Assembly (NCBI RefSeq): GCF_003336425.1
Contig: NZ_QEIO01000018.1
Coordinates: 1 to 62,219 of the forward strand
Direction: 5' to 3'
Length of the DNA: 62,219 nucleotides
Origin: Marinitenerispora sediminis
GTDB lineage: Bacteria > Actinomycetota > Actinomycetes > Streptosporangiales > Streptosporangiaceae
A program made the translations under genes and the position numbers. Positions 11,151-24,407 of the stretch are shown piece by piece. The stretch's first letter is position 1; the number at the start of each line of letters is the position of its first letter. Under the pieces are notes generated by a model. The model saw only the letters and a list, made by a program, of their open reading frames with translations. It had not been told where the DNA came from and searched no databases.

Positions 11151-11687
11151 TTACCTACCAGCCTTTCCGGCCTTGCGGCGGATCTGCTCACCCTTGTAGC
11201 GCACGCCCTTGGCCTTGTACGGGTCGGGCTTGCGCAGCTTGCGGATGTTGGCCGCGACCTCGCCGACCTTCTGCTTGTCGATGCCGTCGACGTGCAGCAG
11301 GGTCGGCTTCTCCACCCGGAACGAGATGCCCTCGGGCGGCTCCACCACGACGGGGTGGCTGTAGCCGAGCGAGAACTCCAGGTTGGCGCCCCGGGCCTGG
11401 ACCCGGTAGCCGACGCCGTGGATCTCCAGCGTCTTGCTGAAGCCCTTGGAGACGCCCTCGATGTTGTTCGCGAGCAGCGCGCGGACCAGACCGTGCAGTG
11501 CACGGTTGTCCGGCTTGTCGTCGGGACGCCCGACCTTGATCTGGCCGTCCTCCAGGACGACGGTGATCGGGTCGACGACGGTGTGCGTCAGTTCGCCCTT
11601 CGGCCCCTTGACTTTGACGTCTTGCCCGTCAATCGTGACTTCGACGCCCTTCGGGACCGAGATCGGCAGTCGACCGATACGCGACAT
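11151..11687 (-). CDS. rplF: 50S ribosomal protein L6
   Basis: 178-aa protein near the GTPase centre. Both duplicated L6 domains are present; the C-terminal signature [14 protein letters not shown] is intact. ATG 11687 ([15 protein letters not shown]) is chosen because GGGAGAG precedes it and all homologues begin MSRIG; the longer frame to 11741 lies within the rpsH end. Confidence 0.97.
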   Translation of the reverse strand: MSRIGRLPISVPKGVEVTIDGQDVKVKGPKGELTHTVVDPITVVLEDGQIKVGRPDDKPDNRALHGLVRALLANNIEGVSKGFSKTLEIHGVGYRVQARGANLEFSLGYSHPVVVEPPEGISFRVEKPTLLHVDGIDKQKVGEVAANIRKLRKPDPYKAKGVRYKGEQIRRKAGKAGR

Positions 11688-11703
11688 GCTGAAATCTCTC
11701 CCT

Positions 11704-12102
11704 CTACCAGACGTAGGCGAGGACTTCGCCGCCCACGCCACGCTTCTTGGCCTGCTTGTCGGTCATCAGGCCGCCGGACGTCGAAATGATCGCCACGCCG
11801 AGGCCACCCAGGACCCGCGGAAGGTTGTCCTTCTTCGCGTAGACCCGCAGGCCGGGCTTGGAGACCCGGCGGACGCCGGCGATCGAACGCTCACGGGTGG
11901 GCCCGTACTTCAGCTCCACCACGAGGTTCTGGCCGACGGGCGCGTCCTCGGTACGCCAGCCCTGGACGTAGCCCTCCTGCTGGAGGATCTCGGCGATGTG
12001 CGCCTTGATCTTGGAATACGGCATCGTCACGGTGTCGTGGTACGCCGAATTCGCGTTACGCAGACGCGTCAGCATGTCTGCGATCGGGTCGGTCATCGTC
12101 AT
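11704..12102 (-). CDS. rpsH: 30S ribosomal protein S8
   Basis: 132-aa primary 16S rRNA-binding protein and, in E. coli, translational repressor of the spc operon. Conserved [16 protein letters not shown] and C-terminal [28 protein letters not shown] (split across strands two and three) are seen. A 280-nt hairpin-rich gap precedes it, a possible regulatory site. Confidence 0.97.
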   Translation of the reverse strand: MTMTDPIADMLTRLRNANSAYHDTVTMPYSKIKAHIAEILQQEGYVQGWRTEDAPVGQNLVVELKYGPTRERSIAGVRRVSKPGLRVYAKKDNLPRVLGGLGVAIISTSGGLMTDKQAKKRGVGGEVLAYVW

Positions 12103-12209
12103 GGCCGATTGGCCCTTCCTCGCCGCGGTTTCCCCAAGGACAGACTGTCCCTCACAGCCTGTTCCCCCGCCTGGGCGGGAGTTCCTCTAGGACCTTCGGC
12201 GTGGTCATG

Positions 12210-12252
12210 GGCACCGTGTCGGGGCCGAGCTCGGTCGGTCCGACACCGTGCC
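12210..12252 (-). promoter_or_regulatory. Hairpin-rich leader between rpsN and rpsH
   Basis: A perfect 13-bp stem, GGCACCGTGTCGG (12210-12222) with CCGACACCGTGCC (12240-12252), encloses a loop containing CCGAGCTCGG. Nothing coding is seen in the 280-nt gap 12103-12382. It may be an attenuator or an RNA target for a ribosomal-protein repressor; this is inferred from position only. Confidence 0.4.
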
Positions 12253-12382
12253 TGGTCGGTTATGTGTCTTCGTGCGGCGGATCACCAGTGACTTCGCGGG
12301 CCACTGGCTCCGGGGGCCGCCGCGGGCGCCGCCGGACCCGGTACACACCGGGGCCGGCCCTCGCGGGCCGGCCGACCGGTCG

Positions 12383-12568
12383 CTACCAGCTGGACTTGGT
12401 GATGCCCGGGAGCTCACCCCGGTGCGCCATCTCGCGGAAGCAGATGCGGCAGAGGCCGAACTTCCGGAAGACGGCGCGCGGGCGGCCGCACCGCGAGCAT
12501 CGAGTATACGCGCGAACCTCGAACTTGGGCTTCCTGTTCGCCTTGGCGATCAGTGCCTTCTTAGCCAT
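12383..12568 (-). CDS. rpsZ: 30S ribosomal protein S14, zinc-binding type Z
   Basis: 61-aa short S14 with two C-x2-C pairs (CSRCG and CRICF) binding zinc. This C+ form is the standard spc-operon copy in Gram-positives; a zinc-free, longer paralogue is often encoded elsewhere under Zur. It lies between rplE and rpsH. The gene is also called rpsN. Confidence 0.96.
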   Translation of the reverse strand: MAKKALIAKANRKPKFEVRAYTRCSRCGRPRAVFRKFGLCRICFREMAHRGELPGITKSSW

Positions 12569-12627
12569 GTCTGGTTACCCTTCGGGCTTCCTGGTCGTCC
12601 CCGGCCGCCTCGGCCACCCGGAACGAA

Positions 12628-13203
12628 CTACGCTTCCTTGAAGGGGAAACCAAGCCGCCTGAGCAGGCTCCGCCCCTCGTCGTCGTTGGTCGCCGTGGTG
12701 ACGACCGTGATGTCCATACCGCGCTGGCGGTCGACCTTGTCCGGGTCCACCTCGTGGAACATGACCTGCTCGGTCAGCCCGAAGGTGTAGTTGCCGTTGC
12801 CGTCGAACTGCTTCGGCGAGAGGCCGCGGAAGTCCCGGATACGGGGCAGCGCCAGGGAGAGCAGCCGGTCGAGGAACTCCCACATCCGGTCGCCGCGCAG
12901 CGTGACGCTGGCGCCGATCGGCTGGCCCTCGCGCAGCTTGAACTGCGCGATGGACTTCTTCGCGCGGTTCACCTTCGGCTTCTGGCCGGTGATGGCCGAC
13001 AGGTCGGCGATCGCGCCCTGGATCAGCTTCGCGTCGCGGGCCGCCTCGCCGACGCCCATGTTGACCACGATCTTGGTCAGCCCGGGCACCTGCATGATGT
13101 TGCCGATCTCGAACTCCTCGCGGAGCCCCGGCACGATCTCGGTGCGGTACTTCTCCTTGAGGCGCGGCAGCGCCGGAGCGGCCGTGTCACTGGTGACCGT
13201 CAT
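12628..13203 (-). CDS. rplE: 50S ribosomal protein L5
   Basis: 191-aa 5S rRNA-binding protein that contacts P-site tRNA and S13. Conserved [40 protein letters not shown] and the RDFRGL segment are all present. Its start shares one base with the rplX stop (TGATG). Confidence 0.97.
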   Translation of the reverse strand: MTVTSDTAAPALPRLKEKYRTEIVPGLREEFEIGNIMQVPGLTKIVVNMGVGEAARDAKLIQGAIADLSAITGQKPKVNRAKKSIAQFKLREGQPIGASVTLRGDRMWEFLDRLLSLALPRIRDFRGLSPKQFDGNGNYTFGLTEQVMFHEVDPDKVDRQRGMDITVVTTATNDDEGRSLLRRLGFPFKEA

Positions 13204-13508
13204 CAGATGTCCTTACCGGTACGGCGGGAGATCCGAACCTTGGTGCCGTCTTCCTCGAAGCGGTACCCGACGCGGGTGGGCTTGCCGTCCTCGACGATCG
13301 CCACGTTGCTCACGTGGATCGGCGCCTCCTGGGTGACGACCTCGCCCTGCTGGCCGCCCGCCTGGTTGGCCTTCTTGTGCTTCTTGATGAGGTTGACGCC
13401 CTCGACGACGACACGCTGCTCCTTGGGAAGGGCCCGCAGGACCTTCCCGGTGGCACCCTTGTCCTTGCCGGCGATGACGATGACCTCGTCGTCCTTCTTG
13501 ATCTTCAT
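13203..13508 (-). CDS. rplX: 50S ribosomal protein L24
   Basis: 101-aa assembly initiator with an N-terminal KOW motif ([21 protein letters not shown]). The C-terminal part has the conserved [18 protein letters not shown]. It is separated from rplN by 3 nt. Confidence 0.97.
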   Translation of the reverse strand: MKIKKDDEVIVIAGKDKGATGKVLRALPKEQRVVVEGVNLIKKHKKANQAGGQQGEVVTQEAPIHVSNVAIVEDGKPTRVGYRFEEDGTKVRISRRTGKDI

Positions 13509-13511
13509 CGC

Positions 13512-13880
13512 CTACAGCACCTCCGGCGCTAGCGAGATGATGCGCATGAACTTCTTGTCCCGCAGCTCGCGGCCGACCGGGCCGAAGATACGGGTGCCTC
13601 GCGGGTCCCCACCGTCCTTGATGAGCACGGCGGCGTTCTCATCGAAGCGGATGTAGGAGCCGTCGGGCCGGCGGCGCTCCTTGGTGGTGCGCACGACAAC
13701 GGCCTTGACGACATCGCCCTTCTTCACGCCGGCGCCGGGAAGGGCGTCCTTCACCGTCGCCACGATGATGTCGCCGATGCCCGCGTATCGCCGACCCGAA
13801 CCGCCGAGGACACGGATGGTCAGGATCTCCTTGGCCCCCGTGTTGTCGGCGACCTTGAGTCGCGACTCCTGCTGAATCAC
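13512..13880 (-). CDS. rplN: 50S ribosomal protein L14
   Basis: 122-aa universal protein at the subunit interface; the whole sequence from [18 protein letters not shown] to the C-terminal [12 protein letters not shown] is close to consensus. Start is GTG. It is the first gene of the spc group, after a 100-nt gap behind rpsQ. Confidence 0.97.
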   Translation of the reverse strand: MIQQESRLKVADNTGAKEILTIRVLGGSGRRYAGIGDIIVATVKDALPGAGVKKGDVVKAVVVRTTKERRRPDGSYIRFDENAAVLIKDGGDPRGTRIFGPVGRELRDKKFMRIISLAPEVL

Positions 13881-13980
13881 GTCTGCTCCTGATATATCGC
13901 GCGGGAACGCGTCCCGCGCTGCTAGGTGGTCTCACCCCAGCGGCGGCCGATCTCCACCAACCGGCCGCCGATGCAGGGGT

Positions 13981-14256
13981 CTACTTAGCCTTCTCCAGGA
14001 TCTCCACGACGCGCCAGCGCTTGGTCGCCGACAGCGGGCGGGTCTCCATCAGGCGGACCCGGTCGCCGACACCGGCGGTGTTCGCCTCGTCGTGGGCCTT
14101 GTACTTCGTGGTGCGGCGGAGGACCTTGCCGTACAGCGCGTGCTTGACGCGGTCCTCCACCTCGACAACGACGGTCTTGTCCATCTTGTCGCTGACAACG
14201 TAGCCCTCGCGGACCTTGCGGTAGTTCCGCTGGGTCACGGCCTTGTCCTCGCTCAT
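13981..14256 (-). CDS. rpsQ: 30S ribosomal protein S17
   Basis: 91-aa OB-fold primary 16S rRNA binder. Conserved [36 protein letters not shown] and [20 protein letters not shown]. Its start overlaps the rpmC stop by 4 nt. It ends the S10 operon. Confidence 0.97.
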   Translation of the reverse strand: MSEDKAVTQRNYRKVREGYVVSDKMDKTVVVEVEDRVKHALYGKVLRRTTKYKAHDEANTAGVGDRVRLMETRPLSATKRWRVVEILEKAK

Positions 14257-14507
14257 TCGGCTGCTTCCTTCGTCTTGTCAGCCGACTCGCCGGCCAGCGC
14301 CACGATGCCCAGCTCGTGCTCCCGCATCACGGTGTAGATCCGGGCGATCTCCCGCTTGACGGTGCGCAGCCGAGCGTGGTTGTCGAGCTGCCCGGTGGCG
14401 GCCTGGAAGCGGAGGTTGAACAGCTCCTCCTTCGCCTCCTTGAGCTTGCCGACCAGGTCCTCCACGGACTGGTCCCGCAGCTCCTGGGCGGTCAGGGACT
14501 TCGCCAT
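14253..14507 (-). CDS. rpmC: 50S ribosomal protein L29
   Basis: 84-aa helical protein at the tunnel exit. Starts [14 protein letters not shown] and shows [21 protein letters not shown]. The ATG at 14507 overlaps the rplP stop (TGATG). The longer open frame to 14651 runs antisense-free through rplP and is not real. Confidence 0.96.
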   Translation of the reverse strand: MAKSLTAQELRDQSVEDLVGKLKEAKEELFNLRFQAATGQLDNHARLRTVKREIARIYTVMREHELGIVALAGESADKTKEAAE

Positions 14508-14923
14508 CACGCCTCCACTTCGCGCTTCACGAACTTGCACTTCATCGGGAGCTTGTGCATGGCCCGACGCATGGCCTCCTTGGCCACCGCCTCCGGCACA
14601 CCCGACAGCTCGAACATCACGCGCCCGGGCTTGACCGGGGCGACCCACCACTCCGGGGAGCCCTTACCGGAACCCATGCGGGTCTCCGCGGGCTTCTTGG
14701 TCAGCGGCCGGTCCGGGAAGATGTTGATCCACACCTTGCCACCGCGGCGGATGTGCCGGGTCATCGCGATACGCGCCGACTCGATCTGCCGGTTGGTGAC
14801 GTAGGCCGACTCCAGGGCCTGGATGCCGTACTCACCGAAGTTGACCTTCGTACCGCCCTTGGCGCGACCGGCCAGGCTGGGGTGGTGCTGCTTGCGGTAC
14901 TTGACCTTGCGGGGAATAAGCAT
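14507..14923 (-). CDS. rplP: 50S ribosomal protein L16
   Basis: 138-aa protein near the A-site tRNA elbow. [14 protein letters not shown], the loop [13 protein letters not shown] and the conserved [22 protein letters not shown] are present. It lies 3 nt after rpsC and overlaps rpmC by one base. Confidence 0.97.
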   Translation of the reverse strand: MLIPRKVKYRKQHHPSLAGRAKGGTKVNFGEYGIQALESAYVTNRQIESARIAMTRHIRRGGKVWINIFPDRPLTKKPAETRMGSGKGSPEWWVAPVKPGRVMFELSGVPEAVAKEAMRRAMHKLPMKCKFVKREVEA

Positions 14924-14926
14924 CGG

Positions 14927-15747
<821 letters not shown>

Positions 15748-15748
<1 letters not shown>

Positions 15749-16125
15749 TATCGGGTCCTTTCCTGCGTCTTGGTGGACGAGGCGCCCGCGGTCTCACGCG
15801 GCGCGACGACCACGGTGATGTGGCTCGTCCGCTTCGTGACCCGGAACGCCCGGCCGAAGCCCCGCGGCCGGATCCGCTTCAGGGTCGGACCCTCGTCCAC
15901 CCAGGCCCGGCTGACGACCAGCGTCTCGCGGTCCAGTTTGTCGTTGTGCTCGGCATTGGCGATGGCGCTCGCGAGCACCTTGCCCACCGGCTCACTCGCC
16001 GCCTGGGGCGCGAACCGCAGCACCGCCTGTGCCTCGTCAGCGGGCAACCCGCGAATAAGGTCCACCACCCGGCGGGCCTTTCGGGGCGTAACACGGACAA
16101 ACCGTGCCTGTGCCCTCGTTCCCAT
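15748..16125 (-). CDS. rplV: 50S ribosomal protein L22
   Basis: 125-aa protein whose beta-hairpin lines the nascent-chain tunnel (macrolide-relevant loop near [21 protein letters not shown]). ATG 16125 ([20 protein letters not shown]) is selected because GAGGGAAG precedes it and homologues begin M-x-x-RAQARY; the frame opens to 16158. Confidence 0.95.
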
Positions 16126-16197
16126 CGCTCTTCCCTCGCTCACGGAACTCACCCCCACGCACCGTGGGGAACATTGCTCTTACTCTGCGTGCAACCG

Positions 16198-16476
16198 CTA
16201 ACGGCGGCTACGGCGGTCTTCCTTGACGTGGCTGCGGAAAGTGCGCGTGGGAGCGAACTCGCCGAGCTTGTGACCGACCATCGACTCCGACACGAACACC
16301 GGGATGTGCGTCTTCCCGTTGTGCACGGCGATGGTGTGCCCGATCATCTCGGGGATGATCATGGAACGGCGGGACCACGTCTTGATGACGTTCTTGCTGC
16401 CCTTCGCGTTCTGCTCCTGCACCTTCTTGAGCAGGTGTTCGTCGACGAACGGGCCCTTCTTAAGGCTACGTGGCAT
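16198..16476 (-). CDS. rpsS: 30S ribosomal protein S19
   Basis: 92-aa head protein binding 16S rRNA with S13. [16 protein letters not shown], the segment [23 protein letters not shown] and [13 protein letters not shown] match consensus. It lies 12 nt after rplB. Confidence 0.97.
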   Translation of the reverse strand: MPRSLKKGPFVDEHLLKKVQEQNAKGSKNVIKTWSRRSMIIPEMIGHTIAVHNGKTHIPVFVSESMVGHKLGEFAPTRTFRSHVKEDRRSRR

Positions 16477-16488
16477 CAGACGTGCTCC

Positions 16489-17322
16489 TTACCGCTTCTT
16501 CTTGCTACGCCGACGCACGATGAGCCGGTCACTGGCCTTGTTCGGCTTGCGGGTGCGGCCCTCGGGCTTGCCCCACGGGCTGACCGGGTGGCGGCCACCC
16601 GAGCTCTTGCCCTCGCCACCGCCGAGCGGGTGGTCCACCGGGTTCATGGCGACACCGCGGACGGTCGGGCGCTTGCCCTTCCACCGCATCCGGCCGGCCT
16701 TGCCCCAGTTGATGTTGGACTGCTCGGCGTTGCCGACCTGTCCCACGGTCGCCCGGCAGGACACCTCGACCTGCCGCATCTCACCGGAGGGCATGCGCAG
16801 CGTGGCGTAGGCGCCCTCCTTCGCGAGCAGCTGGATCTGCGAGCCCGCGGAGCGGCCCAGCTTGGCGCCACCGCCCGGCTTCAGCTCGACCGCGTGCACG
16901 AACGTACCCGTGGGGATGTTGCGCAGCGGGAGGCAGTTGCCCGGCTTGATGTCGGCCTGGGGGCCGTTCTCGACGCGGTCGCCCTGCTTGAGGCCGGCCG
17001 GCGCGAGGATGTAGCGCTTCTCGCCGTCCACGTAGTGGAGCAGCGCGATGCGCGCGGTGCGGTTGGGGTCGTACTCGATGTGCGCGACCTTGGCCGGGAC
17101 CCCGTCCTTGTCGTGGCGCCGGAAGTCGATGACCCGGTAGGCCCGCTTGTGTCCGCCACCCTGGTGGCGGGCGGTGATACGGCCGTGGCCGTTGCGCCCG
17201 CCCTTGGAGTGCAGCGGACGCACCAGGGACTTCTCCGGCGTCGAACGCGTGATCTCGACGAAGTCGCTCACGCTGGCGCCGCGACGACCCGGTGTCGTCG
17301 GCTTGTACTTACGAATGCCCAT
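16489..17322 (-). CDS. rplB: 50S ribosomal protein L2
   Basis: 277-aa core protein required for subunit association and peptidyl transferase activity. The catalytically important His region is seen in [21 protein letters not shown] near residue 230, with the N-terminal [12 protein letters not shown] and the basic C-terminus. Confidence 0.98.
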   Translation of the reverse strand: MGIRKYKPTTPGRRGASVSDFVEITRSTPEKSLVRPLHSKGGRNGHGRITARHQGGGHKRAYRVIDFRRHDKDGVPAKVAHIEYDPNRTARIALLHYVDGEKRYILAPAGLKQGDRVENGPQADIKPGNCLPLRNIPTGTFVHAVELKPGGGAKLGRSAGSQIQLLAKEGAYATLRMPSGEMRQVEVSCRATVGQVGNAEQSNINWGKAGRMRWKGKRPTVRGVAMNPVDHPLGGGEGKSSGGRHPVSPWGKPEGRTRKPNKASDRLIVRRRSKKKR

Positions 17323-17377
17323 CTTCTTCGCGCATTCCTTTACGTGGTGCTTGAGATGAAGCGGTCAGGCCGGTGGA

Positions 17378-17668
17378 TCAGACGCCGAAGATGTCGATCC
17401 GGTCGCCGTCCCGCAGGCTCACGATCGCGCGCTTGGTGTCGGGGCGCTTGCCGTACCCGAACTTCGTGCGCTTGCGCTTGCCCTGACGGTTGATCGTGTT
17501 CACGCTGGTGACCTTCACGTCGAAGATCTTCTCCACCGCGATCTTGATCTGCGTCTTGTTGGCGTCCGGCCGGACGATGAACGTGTACTTGTTCTGGTCC
17601 ATCAGGCCGTAGCTCTTCTCGGAGATCACCGGCTCGACGATGATGTCCCGAGGGTCGGGGATCCTCAC
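17378..17668 (-). CDS. rplW: 50S ribosomal protein L23
   Basis: 96-aa tunnel-exit protein, docking site for trigger factor and SRP. Core [22 protein letters not shown] and the extended loop [23 protein letters not shown] are present. GTG start overlaps the rplD stop by 4 nt (GTGA). Confidence 0.97.
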   Translation of the reverse strand: MRIPDPRDIIVEPVISEKSYGLMDQNKYTFIVRPDANKTQIKIAVEKIFDVKVTSVNTINRQGKRKRTKFGYGKRPDTKRAIVSLRDGDRIDIFGV

Positions 17669-18333
17669 TGGTCGTCCTCCTGAGACGTCGCAGCCGAGGC
17701 GCCCTGGACGTGGCCCAGGAACGCGTCGTAACCGCGCTCGGTGAACACGATGTCGTCCGCGACCAGGACGTCGTAGGTGTTGACCTGGCCGGCGTCGAGG
17801 ATGTGCACCTCGCCGAGGTTCCGCAGCGCGAGGCGGTTGTGCTCGTCCTCGCGGCCGAGGACCACCAGCACCTTGTCGGAGTCGGTGACCTGGCGCAGCG
17901 CCTTCAGGGCCGTCTGGGTCCGCTTGGTGGTGACGTCGGCGGCGACGAAGTCGCTGATGACGTGCACGCGGCCGTGGCGGGCCCGGTCGGAGAGGGCGCC
18001 CCGCAGCGCGGCGGCCTTCATCTTCTTGGGGGTGCGCTGGCTGTAGTCGCGCGGCTTGGGGCCGTGCACCACGCCGCCGCCGGTGAACTGCGGAGCGCGG
18101 ATGGAGCCCTGCCGGGCGCGACCGGTGCCCTTCTGGCGGTACGGCTTCTTGCCGCCGCCGCGGACCTCGCCGCGGGTCTTGGTGGAGTGCGTGCCCTGCC
18201 GGCCCGCGGCCTCCTGCGCGACAACGACCTGGTGGATCAGCGGGATGTTGACCTGCTGGTCGAAGATCTCACCGGGGAGCTCGACGCTCCGGCCGGCCGC
18301 GCCGTCGGGGTTCTTGACCTCGATCGTCGCCAT
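17665..18333 (-). CDS. rplD: 50S ribosomal protein L4
   Basis: 222-aa protein with the long tunnel loop ([19 protein letters not shown], residues ~60-80). In E. coli it represses the S10 operon. The C-terminal globular domain is normal and ends in an acidic/Ser tail. It starts 3 nt before rplC ends. Confidence 0.97.
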   Translation of the reverse strand: MATIEVKNPDGAAGRSVELPGEIFDQQVNIPLIHQVVVAQEAAGRQGTHSTKTRGEVRGGGKKPYRQKGTGRARQGSIRAPQFTGGGVVHGPKPRDYSQRTPKKMKAAALRGALSDRARHGRVHVISDFVAADVTTKRTQTALKALRQVTDSDKVLVVLGREDEHNRLALRNLGEVHILDAGQVNTYDVLVADDIVFTERGYDAFLGHVQGASAATSQEDDQ

Positions 18334-18336
18334 GGC

Positions 18337-18987
18337 TTACTTCTCCCCCTTCGCGGCGGTGCGGACGAGCACCAGCCCGCCGTTGGGGCCGGGGACCGCA
18401 CCCTTGACCAGGATGAGGCCCTTCTCGGCGTCAACCGCGTGCACGGTGAGGTTCTGGATGGTCTTGCGCACGTTGCCCATACGACCCGCCATCCGCAGGC
18501 CCTTGAACACGCGGCCGGGGGTGGCGCAGCCGCCGATGGAACCCGGCGAGCGGTGCTTGCGCTGGGTGCCGTGCGTGGCGCTGAGGCCGCGGAACCCGTG
18601 GCGCTTCATGACGCCCGCGAAGCCCTTGCCCTTGCTCTTGCCGGTGACGTCGACGAGCTGGCCCGCCTCGAACGTCTCGGCGGTGAGCTCCTGGCCGAGC
18701 GTGTACTCGGTGGCGTCGGTGGTGCGGACCTCGACGTAGTGGCGGCGCGGGGTCAGGTCGTGCTTGCGCAGGTAGTCGCCGAGCGGCTTGTTGACCTTGC
18801 GCGGGTTGATCTGCCCGTAGCCGAGCTGGATGGCGGAGTAGCCATCGGTCTCCGGAGTGCGGACGCGCGTCACGACGCACGGACCGGCCTTCAGGACGGT
18901 CACCGGCACGATCTTGCCGGCGTCGTCGAAGACCTGGGTCATGCCGAGCTTCTCGCCCAGGACTCCCTTGATCTGCTTGGTGGCCAT
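18337..18987 (-). CDS. rplC: 50S ribosomal protein L3
   Basis: 216-aa protein reaching the peptidyl transferase centre. [15 protein letters not shown] at the N-terminus and the tip loop [31 protein letters not shown] (split around residues 125-155) are conserved. It follows rpsJ by 13 nt. Confidence 0.97.
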   Translation of the reverse strand: MATKQIKGVLGEKLGMTQVFDDAGKIVPVTVLKAGPCVVTRVRTPETDGYSAIQLGYGQINPRKVNKPLGDYLRKHDLTPRRHYVEVRTTDATEYTLGQELTAETFEAGQLVDVTGKSKGKGFAGVMKRHGFRGLSATHGTQRKHRSPGSIGGCATPGRVFKGLRMAGRMGNVRKTIQNLTVHAVDAEKGLILVKGAVPGPNGGLVLVRTAAKGEK

Positions 18988-19000
18988 GTCTGTGCGTCCC

Positions 19001-19309
19001 TTAAAGCTTGATCTCGATGTCGACGCCGGCCGGGAGGTCGAGCCGCATGAGCGAGTCGACGGTCTTCGGCGTCGGGTCGATGATGTCGATCAGCCGCTTG
19101 TGCGTGCGCATCTCGAAGTGCTCGCGCGAGTCCTTGTACTTGTGCGGCGAACGGATGACGCAGTACACGTTCTTCTCCGTCGGCAACGGCACCGGGCCAG
19201 CGACCTGCGCGCCGGTCCGCGTCACAGTCTCGACGATCTTGCGCGCCGAGCTGTCGATGACCTCGTGGTCATAGGCCTTCAGCCGAATGCGGATCTTCTG
19301 TCCCGCCAT
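19001..19309 (-). CDS. rpsJ: 30S ribosomal protein S10 / NusE
   Basis: 102-aa protein with a dual role in the 30S head and in transcription antitermination with Nus[20 protein letters not shown] and the loop [30 protein letters not shown] are typical. First gene of the S10 operon, 260 nt after tuf. Confidence 0.98.
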   Translation of the reverse strand: MAGQKIRIRLKAYDHEVIDSSARKIVETVTRTGAQVAGPVPLPTEKNVYCVIRSPHKYKDSREHFEMRTHKRLIDIIDPTPKTVDSLMRLDLPAGVDIEIKL

Positions 19310-19482
19310 GGTGGCCTTTTCGTCCTTCGCTTCAGTGTCCGTAGAGGCGCGGTACCGTGATCGGCCCGGTGCCCTCCGGGGCTGCCCTTGTGTTCGAGGC
19401 TCTATTCACCTGAGAAACCGCTGCAGGGCTGTCCCCTGAGTGAGGTGGCATCACCGCTACAGAGCCCGATGACGTCGTTCAT

Positions 19483-19523
19483 GGTGGGGCGGCCGAACCG
19501 ACCAGCGGCTCGGCCGCCCCACC
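19483..19523 (-). terminator. Terminator between tuf and rpsJ
   Basis: A perfect 14-bp stem, GGTGGGGCGGCCGA (19483-19496) with TCGGCCGCCCCACC (19510-19523). It begins 46 nt after the tuf stop, so the str and S10 operons are separately transcribed; the S10 promoter should lie in 19310-19482. Confidence 0.65.
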
Positions 19524-19569
19524 GGGGCGGGCCCACGGTTCCCCGTCGGCGCCGCCCCGCGCGGTCGTG

Positions 19570-20763
19570 CTACTTGATGACCTTGGTCACCCGGCCGGCG
19601 CCCACCGTCCGACCACCCTCGCGGATGGCGAACTTCAGGCCCTCCTCCATGGCGACCGGCTGGATGAGCTCCACCTTCATCTCGGTGTTGTCACCGGGCA
19701 TGACCATCTCGGTGCCCTCGGGCAGCGTGACGACGCCGGTGACGTCCGTGGTGCGGAAGTAGAACTGCGGCCGGTAGTTGTTGAAGAACGGCGTGTGGCG
19801 GCCACCCTCGTCCTTGGACAGGATGACGACCTGGGCCTCGAACTCGGTGTGCGGGGTGGTCGTGCCCGGCTTGATGACGACCTGGCCGCGCTCGACGTCC
19901 TCGCGCTTGGTGCCGCGCAGGAGCAGACCGACGTTGTCACCGGCCTGGCCCTGGTCGAGCAGCTTGCGGAACATCTCGACACCGGTGACCGTGGTGGTCT
20001 GCTTCTCCGTCTTGATACCGACGATGTCGACGGTCTCGTTGACGTTGATGACACCGCGCTCGATGCGGCCGGTGACGACCGTGCCGCGGCCGGTGATCGA
20101 GAAGACGTCCTCGATCGGCATCAGGAACGGCTTCTCGACGTCGCGGACGGGCTCCGGGATGTTCTCGTCCACGGCCTTCATGAGCTCCAGGATGGCCTGG
20201 CCCCACTCGGCGTCGCCCTCCAGCGCCTTGAGCGCGGAGACCTTGACGACCGGGACGTCGTCACCCGGGAACTCGTACTCGTTGAGGAGCTCGCGCACCT
20301 CGAGCTCGACGAGCTCGAAGATCTCCTCGTCGTCCACCATGTCGGCCTTGTTCAGGGCGACAACGATGTACGGAACGCCGACCTGGCGGGCCAGGAGCAC
20401 GTGCTCCTTGGTCTGCGGCATCGGGCCGTCCGTGGCGGCGACCACCAGGATCGCGCCGTCCATCTGGGCGGCACCGGTGATCATGTTCTTCACGTAGTCC
20501 GCGTGACCCGGGCAGTCGACGTGGGCGTAGTGGCGCGCCTCGGTCTGGTACTCGACGTGCGCGATCGAGATGGTGATACCGCGCTCGCGCTCCTCCGGCG
20601 CCTTGTCGATGTCCTCGAACGGCGTGAAGGGGTTGAGGTCGGGGTACTGGTCGTGCAGGACCTTGGTGATCGCCGCGGTCAGCGTGGTCTTGCCGTGGTC
20701 GATGTGACCGATGGTCCCGATGTTTACGTGCGGCTTGGTCCGCTCGAACTTGGCCTTCGCCAC
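19570..20763 (-). CDS. tuf: Elongation factor Tu
   Basis: 397-aa GTPase delivering aminoacyl-tRNA. G1 GHIDHGKTT (residues ~19-27), G3 DCPGHADY and G4 NKADMVD are intact. Domains 2 and 3 are complete, ending [12 protein letters not shown]. It is 70 nt downstream of fusA, as in the canonical str operon. Confidence 0.98.
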   Translation of the reverse strand: MAKAKFERTKPHVNIGTIGHIDHGKTTLTAAITKVLHDQYPDLNPFTPFEDIDKAPEERERGITISIAHVEYQTEARHYAHVDCPGHADYVKNMITGAAQMDGAILVVAATDGPMPQTKEHVLLARQVGVPYIVVALNKADMVDDEEIFELVELEVRELLNEYEFPGDDVPVVKVSALKALEGDAEWGQAILELMKAVDENIPEPVRDVEKPFLMPIEDVFSITGRGTVVTGRIERGVINVNETVDIVGIKTEKQTTTVTGVEMFRKLLDQGQAGDNVGLLLRGTKREDVERGQVVIKPGTTTPHTEFEAQVVILSKDEGGRHTPFFNNYRPQFYFRTTDVTGVVTLPEGTEMVMPGDNTEMKVELIQPVAMEEGLKFAIREGGRTVGAGRVTKVIK

Positions 20764-20833
20764 TGGATTTCTCCTACTGGGTCTAACGCCGTGTGACGTA
20801 CGAGGTTGCTAGCTGTCTGGTTACGTGGCGCGG

Positions 20834-22948
<2,115 letters not shown>

Positions 22949-22993
22949 GTGGCTCGTCTTCTCTCGGTCTCTCGTCTCGATAGGCCGCGGGGA

Positions 22994-23464
22994 TTACCAG
23001 CGGTAGTGGGCGAAGGCCTTGTTCGACTCCGCCATCTTGTGCGTGTCCTCGCGACGCTTGACGCTCGCGCCCAGGCCGTTGCTGGCGTCCACCAGCTCGT
23101 TCAGCAGGCGCTCGGTCATGGTCTTCTCGCGACGCTGGCGGGCGTACTGCACCAGCCAGCGCAGGGCGAGCGTCGTGCTGCGGGACGAACGGACCTCGAC
23201 CGGCACCTGGTAGGTGGCGCCACCGACGCGGCGGCTGCGCACCTCCAGAGCGGGCTTCACGTTGTCCAGCGCACGCTTCAGGACCACGAGCGGGTCCTGT
23301 CCGGTCTTCTCGCGGGCTCCTTCGAGGGCGTCGTACACGATGCCCTGCGCGATGGAGCGCTTGCCGTCGAGCAGCACCTTGTTGATCAGTGCGGTGACCA
23401 GCGGCGAACCGTAGACCGGGTCGGTGATCAGCTGGCGCTTTGGCGCCGGGCCCTTGCGCGGCAT
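22994..23464 (-). CDS. rpsG: 30S ribosomal protein S7
   Basis: 156-aa assembly initiator of the 30S head. [21 protein letters not shown] and the segment [23 protein letters not shown] fit consensus (cut here by strand register). It ends with the FAHYRW motif. It lies 2 nt after rpsL. Confidence 0.98.
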   Translation of the reverse strand: MPRKGPAPKRQLITDPVYGSPLVTALINKVLLDGKRSIAQGIVYDALEGAREKTGQDPLVVLKRALDNVKPALEVRSRRVGGATYQVPVEVRSSRSTTLALRWLVQYARQRREKTMTERLLNELVDASNGLGASVKRREDTHKMAESNKAFAHYRW

Positions 23465-23466
23465 GC

Positions 23467-23838
23467 TTACTTCTCCTTCTTAGCGCCGTAACGGCTGCGC
23501 GCCTGCTTGCGGTTACGGACGCCCTGGGTGTCCAGAGAACCGCGGATGACCTTGTACCGGACACCCGGCAGGTCCTTCACACGGCCACCGCGCACGAGCA
23601 CGATGGAGTGCTCCTGGAGGTTGTGCCCGACGCCGGGAATGTAGGCCGTGACCTCGATCCCGCTGCTGAGCCGGACACGGGCGACCTTGCGCAGAGCGGA
23701 GTTCGGCTTCTTCGGCGTAGTGGTGTAGACACGCGTGCACACACCACGACGCTGCGGACTCCCCTTCAGCGCCGGGGTCTTGTTCTTCGAGACCTTGTCC
23801 TGTCGGCCCTTGCGGACCAGCTGCTGGATGGTGGGCAC
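23467..23838 (-). CDS. rpsL: 30S ribosomal protein S12
   Basis: 123-aa decoding-centre protein. GTG start at 23838 ([15 protein letters not shown]) with GGAGA about 7 nt upstream; the frame remains open to 24033 but upstream residues are not conserved. Streptomycin-relevant segments [11 protein letters not shown] and [13 protein letters not shown] carry wild-type lysines. It heads the str operon. Confidence 0.97.
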   Translation of the reverse strand: MPTIQQLVRKGRQDKVSKNKTPALKGSPQRRGVCTRVYTTTPKKPNSALRKVARVRLSSGIEVTAYIPGVGHNLQEHSIVLVRGGRVKDLPGVRYKVIRGSLDTQGVRNRKQARSRYGAKKEK

Positions 23839-24407
23839 CGCGTCTCCGTCTTTCTCGTGACCTACGCCGGTTCTGTTAGCCGATTGCGCTATTGACCTGC
23901 TGGATTTCCCGTCTCCCCCGACCCCCGCATCCGGGCGTGTCGCACTCTGCCCGAACATGACGGTGCCGACACGCTCGACCTCGCGGCCGACTGTCGTGGG
24001 AGGAGGTGTCACGCGTCGCTGTCGGGACGCCACCTCAAGGCAACCGGGGAAGCCCAGGAGGAACGGTCTCCAAAGCGCACACGTGTGACCCGCTGACTCA
24101 CGGGCACGAAGTTGAAGAGTACCGAACGGCGTCTACCTGGTCAAAACAGCGGCGTCCGTGCTCGGTACCCGTGGCTCCGCAGCCTCATGCTGCCGTAGGT
24201 CACCCTCTAGTGTACGGGCAGTCAAGAGTGGACGCGTTCCGATTTTCGCGCTCCCCGGCGTCCGCGCTCCGGCCCCGGTTCACTCTGCCCCTCGCCCTAC
24301 CCATCCGGGACCGCGGCACACGTGCCGACCGCACGAACCTCCGAACGCGTACGGCCCGCCCCGACCGGAGTCGGAAGCGGGCCGTACGCGGCGCCGGCGG
24401 CCCCGGC
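23839..24407. other. Leader region of the str operon and tail of the DPL-repeat gene
   Basis: 569 nt without a convincing gene on either strand. On the minus strand it must carry the rpsL promoter; TACACT at 24209-24214 is a possible -10 box but no good -35 is aligned with it. Confidence 0.4.
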
